Source: Smittia aterrima (Eukaryota; Arthropoda; Insecta; Diptera; Chironomidae). Taken from it: DNA of 64,000 bases. A model generated the notes under the pieces. The model was not told the origin of the DNA. It worked only from the letters and a program-made list of their open reading frames with translations, and searched no databases. This document shows, piece after piece, positions 45,619 to 58,800 of this stretch; position 1 is the first letter of the stretch, and every line of letters starts with the position of its first letter. The stretch covers positions 6,830,243 through 6,894,242 of the forward strand of contig CP093829.1 in NCBI GenBank assembly GCA_033063855.1, given 5' to 3'. Made by a program: the position numbers and the translations under genes.

Positions 45619-46216
45619 ATGAGTACCACAATAAACATGACTCAAACAACGACGGCGTCCTCGTCATCTTCGCCCATTATAGTCAACGCGGGTTATCTAA
45701 AAACCATCCCCGGTTTGTTGAAATTAGTAGAATTGGTGAGTGAACTTTTAATTGCAAGTGCTTCATTCAAATAAACTTATTTTTCAGATTATTGGAGCCG
45801 CCTGCTTGTACTTCGCGGGTTGGAATTTCTGGACATACTTTCATGGCAACACTGAGCTCTTCTTCCTTTGCATGGCAACTACTTTCTTTATAGGAACGCT
45901 CCTTCTTCTAGCTTCATGTCTTGTGTCACTTTCGACTGGAGGAATAATCTCTCATACAATTTACGAGCTCATGTATCACTCAGTTGCTTTCCTTTTGTAT
46001 TTAGCGGCTTCGGTTTTGCTGATGATCAAGTCAAACGATGTCGGATACAAAGCTTCTCATCCTCACATGCTAGCATCGGTAATTTAAACTGAAAATTGAA
46101 ACGAAATCTTTAATTTATTTTCGACTTCCTTTGTCAAACAGATTCTTGGAATCATCTTGTCAGTCCTTTATCTCATCAGCGCAATTTTCGCCAAGCGCTC
46201 ATATCACGGAATCTGA
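45619..46216 (+). CDS. MARVEL-type four-span membrane protein, array copy 5, 160 aa
   Basis: Coding exons: 45619-45735, 45788-46078, 46142-46216. The last coding intron is present. N-terminus MSTTINMTQTTTASSSSSP. Helix 3 reads YHSVAFLLYLAASVLLM. The C-terminus is FAKRSYHGI, where Lys replaces the Gln of the other copies, and the stop is TGA, not TAA. The acceptor before the start (AAAAAAG|AAATG) lacks a pyrimidine tract, so leader splicing may be weak or use another site. Poly(A) signal at 46398. The gene ends about 215 bp from the stop of the opposing sixth MARVEL gene. Confidence 0.86.
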
Positions 46217-46397
46217 AAACTTTCTTAGCAGATCTGAAACTTGGATACTCAAAAACTCAATATAAATTATTAATTTATCAACAAACGGCACAAGAAATAT
46301 TCTTTAAATTAAATTTTATACTCAATTTGGTTATTAGCAACAAAAGGGAATTTCTCGATGTTTGCGATTTAATTTTAAAGCAGAAGTGCACAGATCA

Positions 46398-46403
46398 AAT
46401 AAA
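46398..46403 (+). terminator. Poly(A) signal, MARVEL copy 5
   Basis: AATAAA about 180 bases after the stop. The flanking sequence differs from copies 1-3. Confidence 0.5.
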
Positions 46404-46432
46404 CTTACATATCTAAAGAAAGAGAAATTGTT

Positions 46433-47324
46433 TTAGTTTGATTGATTGAATTTATGTTGCAAGTAAAGATAATAAGCCGACGCAGCATAAGCGAGAGTGT
46501 TGAGAAGTCCAAAGAATCCTGCAGTGATGTTAGATCCCGCATGTCGCTCGTTGCTTCCGATCCACGTTGCCATTTGAATAATAAAAGCTGCGGCATACAT
46601 CATCACCGTAATTATATTATTCACGAATTCCTAAAAACAAGATTTCTCAATCATTCAAAAATCTAAAAAGAAAATCCTTCAACTTACGCTCAAAATCCAA
46701 TTGATCGGAATTGCCAAAGCTTCTTTGATGCCCAAGAAGTAAACAAAAGACCAAAGAACTGTGCCAATGAAATTTATCACGACGACAAACAGAAAGAAGT
46801 GAGACGATCCCTTGTAAGCTGGAGAAGCTAACGCCATACAAATGATCGCAATAAACTTGAATAAACAAGAGAGAAGAAATATAAAAAGTAATTCAAGTTG
46901 AAGTCTAAATTTGGAATTCTCGTTTATGTTCATTCAACATTTTTGTCTCGCCAATCCGTTTGCATAAATTTTATGTAGCGACTTGATGCCGAAAATATTT
47001 AGGTCACAACTTCTTTTTCCTTTCTCCAACAGCTGATAGCTCAAACCAACTTGTTGATTGTCTTTTAAGTTATTTGTGAATTTGTTATGACGAATGTAGG
47101 TTGGGCGTGAATGTAGGTGTCAACTGAAAATTGCATCGCAATCTTCAAACGACCTTGAATACCAAAAATATCGAACGAACGATCAAACAGATGGACGCAC
47201 TAACCAGCTCTATCAGCTTGAGAACTCCATCTCGTGTTTTAAAGTAATCCATGTTGAACTGAATGAGAAAGTTTGAGTTGTTGGGATTATGATGTCCAAC
47301 ATTATTAATCACAGTTTCCGTCAT
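46433..47324 (-). CDS. Diverged MARVEL-type four-span membrane protein, three exons, 161 aa
   Basis: Exons on the minus strand: 47324-47205, 46855-46688, 46630-46433, all phase 0. The first exon ends with NMDYFKTRDGVLKLIEL, which matches the NTGYLKTIPGLLKLAEL block of the array, and the exon boundary after that Leu is the same. Four helices follow: FIAIICMALAS, FFLFVVVINFIGTVLWSFVY, VNNIITVMMYAAAFIIQMA and GFFGLLNTLAYAASAYYLYL. It is therefore an older relative of the five direct repeats, inverted and convergent with them. A TCAGTT initiator on the minus strand at 47401-47406 lies 80 bases upstream of the ATG. Family by topology; function unknown. Confidence 0.85.
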
Positions 47325-48348
47325 TTTTCCAAAATAAATAAAACTTTAATCAAAGAGAAAAACACAAAAGCTTGTCTTCACACGAAACGCGACTCGATGC
47401 AACTGATCTCACGTAAAAATGAGCAAGAGTTTGTGTGTTAACGAAACGACGACGAAGAGAAGGAAAAAAATGGAGAAAAATATTCTTTCATTCAGTTTCG
47501 CTTTTCATAATGAAAGAAATCATGTCATAGTTGAGTTTAGGTAACTGAAGCGATTGCGAAAACTTTTCTCTCTGGATATTAAAATTTCAATTGAACGAAT
47601 GGACATGGAAATTACTCTGATCAAAAGCTCAATAAGATGAGAGAGAGAGAGAGGAAATTTCTTAACTCATTCTGTTGTTTGATCAGTTTTCCAATATTCT
47701 CAGAAAGAAAAATGATTCTTGTCTGGATGAACTTGAGCTTTGATAATTGACAACGAAATTTTTATGTCGAACGAGTTGGGTTATGTTTCAAGTAAATTTA
47801 AATAAAATCACTTTGATCTAGAGATATTTACTTAGATTTCGCTCTTCCGGTGCTGCCTGCCAATGAACGATCCTAAACCTTTTGTAAGGTTCTTAACGTC
47901 TGAGATTTTAAAAAAAGTTGAAGTCTCCGCGCGGCCCGGCCCGAATCGATCTTTTTGAACTCTATTCCGTGTGAAATAGAACCACGTTAGAAAAAAAGTA
48001 AGTTTAACTGCAGTAAAACCATCACAAGATGATCAAAATTAGTGTAAATCGCTGGCCAACCAATTGGGACATTGAAATGAAATGGAGTTTTAGTGAAAAC
48101 TTGCGGAAAAACATGAAAAATTAGTGAAAATTGTAGCTCGAAATTTTTAAATTGTTTATGTTGTGTTTTATGATATTTCTGCTTCTTCTAAGTTAAATAT
48201 AGATTACTTCTGTAATTAAAAAACATGCAACACTCTCTAAACGGCAGCGATTACATTAATTTTGATCTTGCGAATTAATTTTTTGGTGGAGATTTTTGTG
48301 AAACCCGTTCTAACCTCAATCAATGAATATTTTCTTGTTCTTTTAGCA
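47325..48348. other. Divergent intergenic region; RpS15A promoter and leader
   Basis: Next to the minus-strand MARVEL gene is its short leader. A GA microsatellite lies at about 47640. Toward the right, a GC-rich patch (about 47930-47945) precedes a CTTTTT polypyrimidine start at 47951. A short leader exon (about 47951-47998) ends at GAAAAAAA|GTAAGT and splices to 48347. I looked for a box C/D snoRNA in the leader intron and saw none. Confidence 0.5.
47951..47998 (+). promoter_or_regulatory. RpS15A: Probable TOP/TCT-type start and leader exon of RpS15A
   Basis: Ribosomal protein genes of flies start at a C followed by T-rich pyrimidines. CTTTTT at 47951 fits and gives a leader of about 50 nt after splicing. 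CTCTTCC at 47842 is an alternative, but would put a short upstream ORF in the leader. Confidence 0.4.
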
Positions 48349-48800
48349 ATGGTCCGAATTTCGGTGTTGGCTGACGCCCTGAAATCAATCAACAATGCTG
48401 AGAAGCGAGGAAAGCGCCAAGTGCTCATCCGACCAAACTCAAAAGTAGTCATCAAGTTTCTGACTGTGATGATGAAGCACGGATACATTGGCGAGTTCGA
48501 GGTTGTCGACGATCACCGCGCAGGAAAGGTTGTTGTTAACTTAACTGGTCGTCTTAACAAGGCTGGTATCATCTCGCCCCGCTTCGATGTCCCAATCTTA
48601 GATATTGAGAAATGGACAAACACACTTTTGCCATCACGTCAGTTTGGGTAAGTTTTGTTCATTCCAGAGCAAGATCCTTTACTCAAATACTTTTTTTTTA
48701 CCTTAGATATGTCGTGTTGACTACATCAGGAGGCATCATGGATCACGAAGAAGCCCGTCGCAAGCATCTGGGAGGCAAAATCCTCGGATATTTCTTCTAA
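48349..48800 (+). CDS. RpS15A: 40S ribosomal protein S15A (uS8), two coding exons, 130 aa
   Basis: Exons: 48349-48647 and 48707-48800, joined in phase 2 across a 59-bp GT-AG intron. The protein starts MVRISVLADALKSINNAEKR, continues through GYIGEFEVVDDHRAGKVVVN and ends GGKILGYFF, exactly 130 residues as in other animals. uS8 binds the central domain of 18S rRNA in the small subunit. The ATG lies three bases into its exon after TTTTAG, following a leader intron. Codon use is more GC-rich at third positions than in the neighbours, as expected for a highly expressed gene. Poly(A) signal at 48837. No defect is seen. Confidence 0.97.
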
Positions 48801-48836
48801 GCTCCAATTCCATATGTAACTGGGAAAGAATTTCAC

Positions 48837-48842
48837 AATAAA
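48837..48842 (+). terminator. RpS15A: RpS15A poly(A) signal
   Basis: AATAAA only 37 bases past the stop codon, giving the very short 3' UTR typical of ribosomal protein mRNAs. Confidence 0.75.
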
Positions 48843-49851
48843 CATCCGTTGAAGAAGTGAATTTAAGTGAATTTTTCGTCAAATGCAAGCGGTAGAAGTG
48901 ATTCAGCTAGCAAGAAAGTTTATTTCAGCATTAAGATTGACCTTCAAAGATTTCTGAAAGAGTGGAGATAAGAATTGTAAGTAATGGAGAGTTTGCATGG
49001 ATAACAGTTTGATGACAATATGCTGACTAAAAATTGAAAGCCGAAACCTTTAGGAATGTCTCAGAACTTTCTCACTGAAAAGGTCTTGTGACCGATAATA
49101 TCAAAATCCTAAAATTCATCGAAATTCGCGAAAAAACTGAAGTGCAAAAAAATATTTATTTTCAGAAAATTTTATTTTACATTTTATATGAAAATATCCG
49201 AAACTTACCTTTAGATATTTCATGTTGAACAAATTACCAACGGAATGGAAAACGAAACATCGTTTGAATGTGAGATATTCTAGTACAAAAATTGCGTTTG
49301 AAACATTAATTTCATGTTCCACCTCAGTCTACGTCCAACTACAAGCGTGTAAGGTCGATCCGAAGAACTTCGACGCGAAAACAAGAAATGAAGTAAATTC
49401 TTGTTAAGTTAAACGAATTAAAATATCATCAAGTTCTTGCCAAGTCGCTTAAGATGCAAGAAAGTTTAAAACTTTGTCTAGAATCAGAATCAAATTTAAG
49501 GAATTTCCTTTCTTAAATATTCTTCAGGTGTGTTTGTTTGTACGTTAATTTCATTAAGTTGGATACAGCCAACGACCGTTCGTTGTGTGTAGCAAAAAAA
49601 AAATACAACGCTTAAGTTGATGTTTGTGGTTTGTCTTGAGAGAGGAAAAATGTTTCAAAAGAAATTTATTGTTTTTAAACAAATCTGAATGGAATCACTT
49701 CATTAAAGTGAACAAGGAAAATATTTGTGTTGCAAATTGAAATCAAGAAACGAGTTAATCAAAAATGATCCGATAACAATTTGATTTAAATCATTACTTT
49801 TGTTATGAGAGCAAATTATTGTTAGTCTAGTGATTTTCAAATCAGTGAAAG
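48843..49851. other. Intergenic, upstream of sidekick
   Basis: AT-rich, with no open frame of protein-like composition. It must include the sidekick promoter and leader. A TCAGT word lies just before the sidekick ATG, near 49842, and could be an initiator, though that would leave a very short leader. Confidence 0.5.
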
Positions 49852-52800
49852 ATGAAAGTGTATCGAAGTAGTTCAAAGATTAAAACGTTGGGAGCCAGAA
49901 TGATCAGTGGACAACGTCGATTTGGATTAGGACAAGAACTGATTGTGGGAATTTGTGTTCTCGCTATTGCTTCTCTTGTTCAGTGTATGAGTGCGACAGG
50001 TACGTTTATCAACCAAGAACAGATCTTCATTTCTTTCATTTACCTTCTTCTAAAAGTTGTTTCTTCTTCGTTGAACTTCGGAGAAAGAAATTTTCTCAAA
50101 ACCTAAAAACTCTCCCTTGAGGTCATTCATTGTTAAACATGTGAATTTTATTTATTACAAAATCGTTTGTTTCACGGAATGCGCTTTATGCTCTAAATAA
50201 CGACGAGGAGACGTCGCTCTCGAAAGAAACAATTATTATTGCCGCATGTCAGTTACTAGGTTGCAAACAACGACTTACGCGATTTATTCGCACTTGTAGT
50301 TGTCGATGTTTGCATCATGATTTAAATGTTAACACAAAAAAAGAGTTAGCGTGAGTTGTTGATGAGTAAGCCGGCGATTGCATTAACAACAAACGACTTT
50401 TTGTGAATAAGTTTAAGTTGAATCAAGAAAACGAGGTGTTTTCGGATGGTTCTAATTTATAAGCCTTAGAGAAACCGGTTCTGTGAGAACTGAGTGACTG
50501 GCGTGTAATTCAACCTTCGGGAGAGATGGTATGAGTGCAGTTACTACATGCACATGGCGCAAACTATGCAGGATATGTCTTCTAACATTTCGTGATTGGG
50601 TTTTCGAAATGTTAAGCAGATGTAGATGATTTATTTATAGTCTATGGCTTGGCTTCGAAGCCTGATAAGTGCGAAAGGGGAGGTTTCCTCCTCAACATAA
50701 ACGAAGCGTTTTCAATTAATTTTCAATTGCCGCCGTTGACCTGAAACGGTTGTTTCGCCAAATTTATGACTCATTTGTAAAGTGAGAGAGAGAAAACAAA
50801 ACTAACAAGACGTTTATTTCGAGAAACGATGGAATTTTCATCGCGGAAGCGAAAGAAGTAAATAATGCAGTTAATTATGCTGTGCTTACATTATTTCGGT
50901 GTAGTTGAGATAATATTTTTAGATTCGGTTGAAATATGTTCGTGTACGCATTGCAGCTGTAAAACAAATGAAATGTTCTTAGATTTCCTCATTTAGCTAC
51001 TCGCCGTTTAAACGATTTGAATATTTTCCTTAACTGAATCAATTGAACGTGTCTGGCGATCGATGTCGAAACGTTTATCTTAATTTTTGGTTTCCCTTGT
51101 TAATGTTCTATCGAAAGATCTTGAAGAAAGTTTCACAAGCAAGACACAAAACCTCTTGAAGTTTGGAGATGATTTTTGTGAAATTGAAATGAGATAAAGT
51201 TGTGCAAGTTTTCGGAGAAGATTATGATATTCTCCTTGTGGCCGTTTAGTCTAAACAAAAGATAAAGTTTGTTGAGCAGCAGACGAGCGTGCGATCCAGT
51301 CGACCCACCCACGCTATAATGTTTATGCTCTATATCATTGACGGTGCTTAACTCATAACAGTTTGACCTCTCACACCTTTTTAAACAAAGCGCATTTGAT
51401 AATTACGAATGGGAATATGACCGAATTTTAATCTAATTAAACCTTTAAATCCTTAAAATATATTTGAATGCATGCTTCGCACGATATAAGCCGTCAAACC
51501 TCATTGGGCACGTGATGCGTTTAATCCTCTGTCGCATTATCAGAGGGCGGAGAGTCAAATCATTCGTCGATAACGAAGAAGAAGAAAAACAACTTTGAAA
51601 TGTCAAACTGAAGCTGAACTCAGTTTCAATTCACCCCACACACGCTTAAATAAACATTTATCATCAACAGAAATCGAGCAGATCCAAGCTCCCGTATTCG
51701 TCGAGCAGCCGTCGACATCGAGCTCGATTGTAGTTCACGGACGAACGAAGTTCCTTCAGTGCAAAGCAAAAGGTATATTTCCTAATGATTCCAAATATAG
51801 AAGTCATAAAGTCATAAAAGAGGGTTGAAAGCAATTTCCTTTCGACAATCAAAGACAACTTAACACTCATCTCAACATATTTTTCACAGCCGTTCCCCAA
51901 GCGCAATATAAATGGATGAAAGACGGCGAGCCATTATCCGACTTTAAAGACGCTGTCTTCTATAAAATATCAAACGCTGCCAGAAACGATTCAGGATCTT
52001 ATCAGTGTCTAGCGCATAATACGGCGGGAACAATCTTCAGCGAGAAGAGTGAGGTCATCGTCGCATGTAAGATTCGAAGATCTTCGCCGCAATCCTCTTG
52101 AATTAATATTTCTCTTTTTATTAATTACGTGACCTTTAGACATGGGCGAATTTAAGAACATGAGAGAAAATGTTCTTCACGTGAAATCGGGTCAACGAGC
52201 AATCTTAAATTTGACGGAGATCGACTCGGTGCCTGTGCCGTCTGTCATTTGGGAGACACAAAGAGGTCCAATCAAGAATGGTCTTAAATATTTCTTGACT
52301 TCAAAGAATCAACTTGTGATTCTCTCAGTCGACGATGAAGACAACGGAGCTGGTTTCAGAGCGAGAGCAACAAACACTCAAATAGGAAAAGAAGAGACGA
52401 GTGCTTTTACATATTTGAATGTAACAGGCGATCCCTACTCTGACGTTGGACCGGAAATTGTCATTCCACTGGGAAATCAAAAAGCAGTTAAAGGCAAAAC
52501 GATCGAGTTTGAGTGCATCGCTAATGCAAGACCGCTCTACGAAGTGGAAACACATTGGTTCAAAGATGATGTTCCAATTGAGGAAACTGACATTGCCTAC
52601 GCTCTTGAATGGTGGAATAGAACTTTAGTTCTTTTGTCAGTCGATGACAACTTCAAGGGACAATACGAGTGTCGTGTTCAAATGAAAACTTCCGGCTTCA
52701 AGAGCGTGTCGTCGAAAGGAAGTTTGACTGTCCTTGAACCTCCGAATTTCAAGAGTTCAACGCAAAGCGAATTCGTCGCTGAATATTCATCAAAACTTGA

Positions 52801-55800
52801 AATTCCGTGTGATGTCACTGGTTATCCGGAACCATTCGTCACGTGGTTCAGAAATGCAGAAGCGATTGATCTGTCACACAACATTTACAAGAAACGAAAC
52901 GACAACACGTTGGTCATCGAGAAAGTTAGTCTTGATGATTCAGGAGTGTTCCAATGTCTTGCGTCGAACGAAGCCGGAGAAAAGTCTTCTTATTCGTGGA
53001 TCCGCGTTAAAAGTGAGTTTTCATTATCTGACAATTTCATTTATCTTATCATCTTTACCTTCGTGAAATTCCTTAATCGGATTAACTTCTTCAACAGACG
53101 ATAAAGAAAAGTTTAAACTTATCGGCGACTTTCTTAGAAGTTCCAATAGCTTTGCGAAGAAGTTTGTTCGCGACAAACGGCTAGCTCAGCCGAGAATTAT
53201 TTTAGGCGACTTCGCAACGAATTCCATTGAGTTAACAGTGCAAAACTGTAAGAAACCAAAAACTTCAAGCAAACTTTCTCAAGCACTGAAATCTGTTTTG
53301 TTCACACAACTCAATCGACTTTCTTTTATAAATAATTACTGATTGTTAAAGAGCTTCGGAGATTTATTGTAGAATGAAGATCTCATTAGAGTTGGCACGG
53401 TTGTAAAATAATTAGTTGAGGTTGCAAAACTGTCGCACAGTTCACTTGTCAATTGGACAATTCCGCGATTTTCCACAATCCCCATGTTCCTAATCCCATC
53501 TAATCCGACTCAATGTCTGAGTGGCACCGTTTTGTAATTGAATAAGCGTAGTCATCACCAATCACATTTCGTTTAAAATAGTTTCGCAACATTCTCACGC
53601 GTTACGAATTTAAAATTATAATTTTAACATTTCAACAGCTTCATCTCCAGTCATGGAAGTTTATCCACAAAATGTGACTTCGTTGGATGGAAAGGATGTG
53701 ACGTTCACTTGTAATGCACTCGGTGCTCCCTTGCCGAACGTGACTTGGATCTACAATGGTAATAACTCAAATGGAACGCTTGTTAAAGCTTCAATTAAAA
53801 TTCTTTTGAATATTTAGATTCAATGATTGTCGAGTCGTCGAGTCGTTATCAAATCTTCAACAACGGAGATCTTGTAATTTCAAATATTCAAGAAAAGGAT
53901 TCAGGAGCTTACAAGTGCATTCGATCGAACGAAGCTGGTTCAGTTTCAGGCGAAGCATTCTTGGGTGTCTTAGGTAATTGAAATGAAAAACTTTCTGTTG
54001 CAATTCAATGCTCAAACACAATCGATTTCAGTTCGAACTCACATAACTCAGCCCCCAGTCGATACAGTTGTCTTGTTGGGACTAACCGCAACACTTCAGT
54101 GTAAAGTTTCAAGTGACCAGAACGTTGACTACTCAGTGCAATGGTTTAAAGAAACGCAGTAAGTGAAATGGAAAAATAGAAAATGAACAATGAAAATTAA
54201 CTTTCGCTTGTCTAGGTCGACTCCGATAAGCAGCAGTCAAAGAATTGTGATTAAAGATGACGGAACATTGGAGATCTCTGCTGTTCGTGCTTCTGACGTT
54301 GGTCAGTACATGTGCATGGTTTCATCTTTAGCTGGAAATGAGACTCGCACAGCAAAGCTTAGCGTCGTTGAACTTCCATTCGCGCCTTCAAATGTTCAAG
54401 CGAGAAGAATGAGCGAGCCAAATCAACGAACTGTTGTGATCTCATGGACTCCAGGATTTGATGGGAATAGTCCGATCCTCAAATATATCATTCAACGAAG
54501 AGAAGTTTCAGAAATTGAAATCTCGGGTCCGTTGCCAGATAATCTTCAAAACTGGATAACCGAGTCGAGCAACATCGCAGCAAATCAATCGTCAGTTAAG
54601 ATAAAGAACTTGAAAGCGGCGACGAGTTATCAATTTAGAGTCAGCGCTGTGAACAGAGTCGGAGAAGGTTATGCGTCTGAACCGACAAACACAATTTCTC
54701 TCCCCCATGAAGGTAAAATCGATTGTCATCGAACTTTTCTATTAAGAAATTAATCAATTCAATTACTCAACAGCTCCATCCGGACCACCCGTCAGCTTCA
54801 TGGGCTCAGCACGATCTTCGTCTGAAATTATTGCGCAATGGCAGCCGCCAATCGAAGAACACAGAAACGGACAAATTCTTGGATACGTTTTGCGTTATAA
54901 ACTCAGCGGATACAAAGAAAGTCCATGGACCTACACAAACATTTCGAATGAAGCGCAAAGAAACTTCTTGATTCAAGACTTGATTACGTGGAAGGATTAC
55001 ATCGTTCAAATCGCTGCGTTCAATAACATGGGAGTTGGTGTTTACACTGAAGGAGCGAGGATAAAGACAAAAGAAGGAATTCCTGAAGCGCCTCCGTCTG
55101 ACGTGAAAGTTAGCGTGGTTAACTCAACCGCAGTCTTCGTCTCGTGGAAGCCTCCAAATCCTCAACAAATCAATGGAATCAATCAAGGTTACAAGATCCA
55201 AGCTTCGGAGACAACTCCTGAAGGCAACACTGAGTTGATAACGTTGAAGGTTCCACCGAATCTAATTAATCCTCTCGCAGAACAAAATTGCACTCTCGGT
55301 TTATTGAAGAAGTTCACTTCGTACAATATCACAGTTCTCTGCTTTACTCATCCTGGCGAAGGAGTTGCGAGTAATCCTATTCTGATTAAGACTCACGAAG
55401 ATGTTCCTGATGAAGTCGCTTCGCTTCAGTTCATTGGAGTTTCAGATCGAGAATTGACAATCAAATGGACAGAGCCAACTGACATGAATGGAGTCTTGAC
55501 TGGTTATCAAGTGAAATATAAAATAAAAGACTCGCCCGACACTAAAATCGTAAACTTAACAGCTCACGAAACGAGTCTGCACGTCACTCAATTAAAAGCT
55601 TTGACGCATTACTCGTTTGAAGTCAGAGCTTCGACATCAAAAGGACTTGGATTGTCTAAGAAAGCTCTCATTCAATCAGGAATCGAGCCAGTTCTTCCTG
55701 AGCCACCAACAGCTCTCGCTCTTTCAAACATCGAAGCATTCTCGGTTGTGATTCAGTTCGATCCTGGATTTGATGGAAACTCTTCGATCGTCATGTGGAT

Positions 55801-58800
55801 CGTCGAAGCGAAAACTGCAAGAAATGATATTTGGACGAAGACTTATGAAGTTTCTGATCCCGACGCTTCGACTTTGACTGTCACAGGATTGTTGCCTTAC
55901 ACTCAATACAAACTCAGAATCATCGCGAGAAATATTGTTGGCGAAAGTCAAGCGTCAGATCCAACAAAAGACTTCCAAACGTTGCAAGCTAAGCCTAAGC
56001 ACGCTCCGTACAATGTAACAGTTCGTGCAATGAGCTCATCAGAGTTGAGAGTTCGTTGGATTCCTTTGCAACAAACTGAATGGTTTGGTAATCCAAAAGG
56101 CTACAACATCAGTTATCGTCTTAAAGAAGAATTTCCAACAAACATTAGCGAACCAGTCAACGTTCTCATCGAAGACTCGACATCAAACTCTTTTATCTTA
56201 AAGGATCTTGAGGAATGGTCTTTGTATGAGATCACAGTCACTGCCTGCAACGAAGTTGGTCAATCACTTGAAAGTCCAGCAGCTTTAGAGAGAACACGAG
56301 AAGCCGTTCCCTCATCGGGTCCACTTCATGTTGAAGCGAATGCAACTTCATCAACAACGATTGTTGTTAAGTGGAGCGACGTTCCAAAAAGAGCTCAAAA
56401 TGGTCAGATCGAAGGCTACAAAGTGTTTTACGGAGCACCCGGCACTGGAATTCCGGTTTTGCAAAAGAACATTCCCAACAACAAAACATTCACAACAACT
56501 TTGACTGAGTTGAAAAAGTTTGTCGTTTACCATATTCAAGTGCTCGCTTATACGAGACTAGGCGACGGATCATTGAGCATGCCTCCGATTAGAACTCAAA
56601 CATTTGAAGACACGCCTGGCGTCCCCTCGAACGTTTCCTTCCCTGACGTTTCATTCACGACTGCTCGAATCATTTGGGACGTTCCAGAAGAGAGCAACGG
56701 AGAAATCCTCGCATACAAAGTCACTTACTCGTTAAATGAATCGAATAAACTCGATTTCAGTCGAGAATTCTCCCCCTTAGATCGAACATACCGAGCCTCG
56801 AATTTACTGCCAGAACATTTCTATCGATTTACTGTCACAGCCCAAACAAGAATTGGATGGGGCGCACAGACAGCGAACGTTTTAGTCTTCACAACAAACA
56901 ATCGCGAGTTGCCTCAAGCGCCTTCTGTTCCTCAAATCAGCCGAAGTCAAATTCAATCTCAACAAATTACATTCTCTTGGACGCCTGGACGTGATGGATT
57001 TGCTCCGCTCAGATATTATACAGTGCAGTTAAGAGAGAACGAGGGAAATTGGATAACTCTTCCAGAACGAATCGATCCCAACAGTAATTCATACACTGCC
57101 CTCAACCTAAAGCCATACACGTTGTATCAGTTCCGAATCAGAGCGATTAACGACTTGGGAGCGTCTCCTTACAGTAAAGAGAGCGTTGACGTTCGTACTT
57201 TGCCAGCTGCTCCTGCTTTCCCAATCACAGGATTGAAAGTTGTTCCAATTACAACTTCGAGTGTTCGCGTTGAGTGGTCGCCTTTGAAGAAGAATTTGTG
57301 GAATGGAGATTCTGATGGTGAATCAGGTTATCGAATTGTTTATCAACCGATCGATGATTTTGGCTCGAAAATCTTGACTGACGTTCCGAAACTCGATGTC
57401 ATGGGAATTGATCAGAAAGGAGCAGTTCTCAAAGATCTCACTCAAGATCAAAATTACGAGATTGTCGTTTATCCATTCAACTCGCAAGGCCTTGGACCTC
57501 CAAGTTCGCCTCCAATCGCTGTTTATGTTGGAGAAGCAGTTCCAACTGGAGAACCTCAAGAATTCGAAGGAGCAGCTGTTTCATCAACGGAAGTTCGACT
57601 CAAATGGAAAGCTCCAAATCACGCAGCACAGAACGGCGACTTATTAGGCTACAAAATCTTTTATTTAATCACCGATTCACCTCAGCCACTCGAAGATGGT
57701 TTCAAGTTAGAAGAAGAAATCGAAGTTGTTCCCGCCTCTTACAATTCTCACAGTTTAGTGTTCTTAGACAAGTACACAGAGTATCAGATTCAAATGTTGG
57801 CCTTTAACCCAGCCGGGGATGGTCCACGATCAAGAAAAATTACAATTCGAACTCTTCAAGGACTTCCAAGCGCTCCATTGAACTTGACATTCTCGGATAT
57901 CACACACAACAGCTTAAAAGTTTCATGGAATCCGCCAAAGTATCGAAATGGAGACGTCGTTGGCTACATCGTAACTTACGAAACGACAGAGGACAACGAG
58001 AAATTCAGCAAGCAAGTCAAACAGAAAGTCACGAGCACTGATCTCGTAATTCATAACTTGGAAGAGGAAGTGGCGTAAGTTGAATATTAAATAATTTTGA
58101 TTCGTCGAATTTTCAATGTGATTTATGATTTTTCAGTTACACTTTCACTGTTCGCGCTCAAACAACGGATTACGGACCGCCAGCGATTGGCAACATCACG
58201 ACGGGCCCTCAAGATGGAAGTCCAATCAGCCCCAAGGAGTTAACGTTAGCTAAGAACGTTGCGTACATTGACCTTCATTGGTTGAATGGACCATCGGGCA
58301 AAGGTCCCGTCATTGGATATTATTTCGAATCAAAGAAACGAGATGACACGAAGTGGCAAGTCGTAGCTAAATCGAATAGTGGACCAATTCAAGACTTCAC
58401 CGTCAGCTTTCAAACTCTTCTGCCATCGACTGTTTACACTTTCCGTGTGAGCTCGTACAATAAATTCGGAATTAGTTTGCCAGTTTACTCTGATGAGCCA
58501 ATTCTGACGCCATCGAAATTATATCTCGAGTACGGATATCTACAACAAACTCCATTCTATCGTCAGCCATGGTTCAGCATGTCAGTTGCATGTGTTGGAA
58601 CGATTATCATCATAATGATAACTGCGGTCTTATGTGTTAAGAGCAAAAGTTATAAATATAAACGTAAGTTGATTGACCATTTCAATTTGTCGGAAAGTTT
58701 GTCTAAAAGATTTTTTAATTCCAACAGAAGAAGCACAAAAAACTTTAGAAGAATCAATGGCCATGTCGATCGATGAACGACAAGAACTCGCTTTAGAGCT

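Noticed and set aside
38100..46220. MARVEL repeats as an assembly artefact
   Set aside because: The five copies differ in intron content, N-termini, poly(A) signals and spacers, so they are real paralogues rather than a collapsed or duplicated contig.
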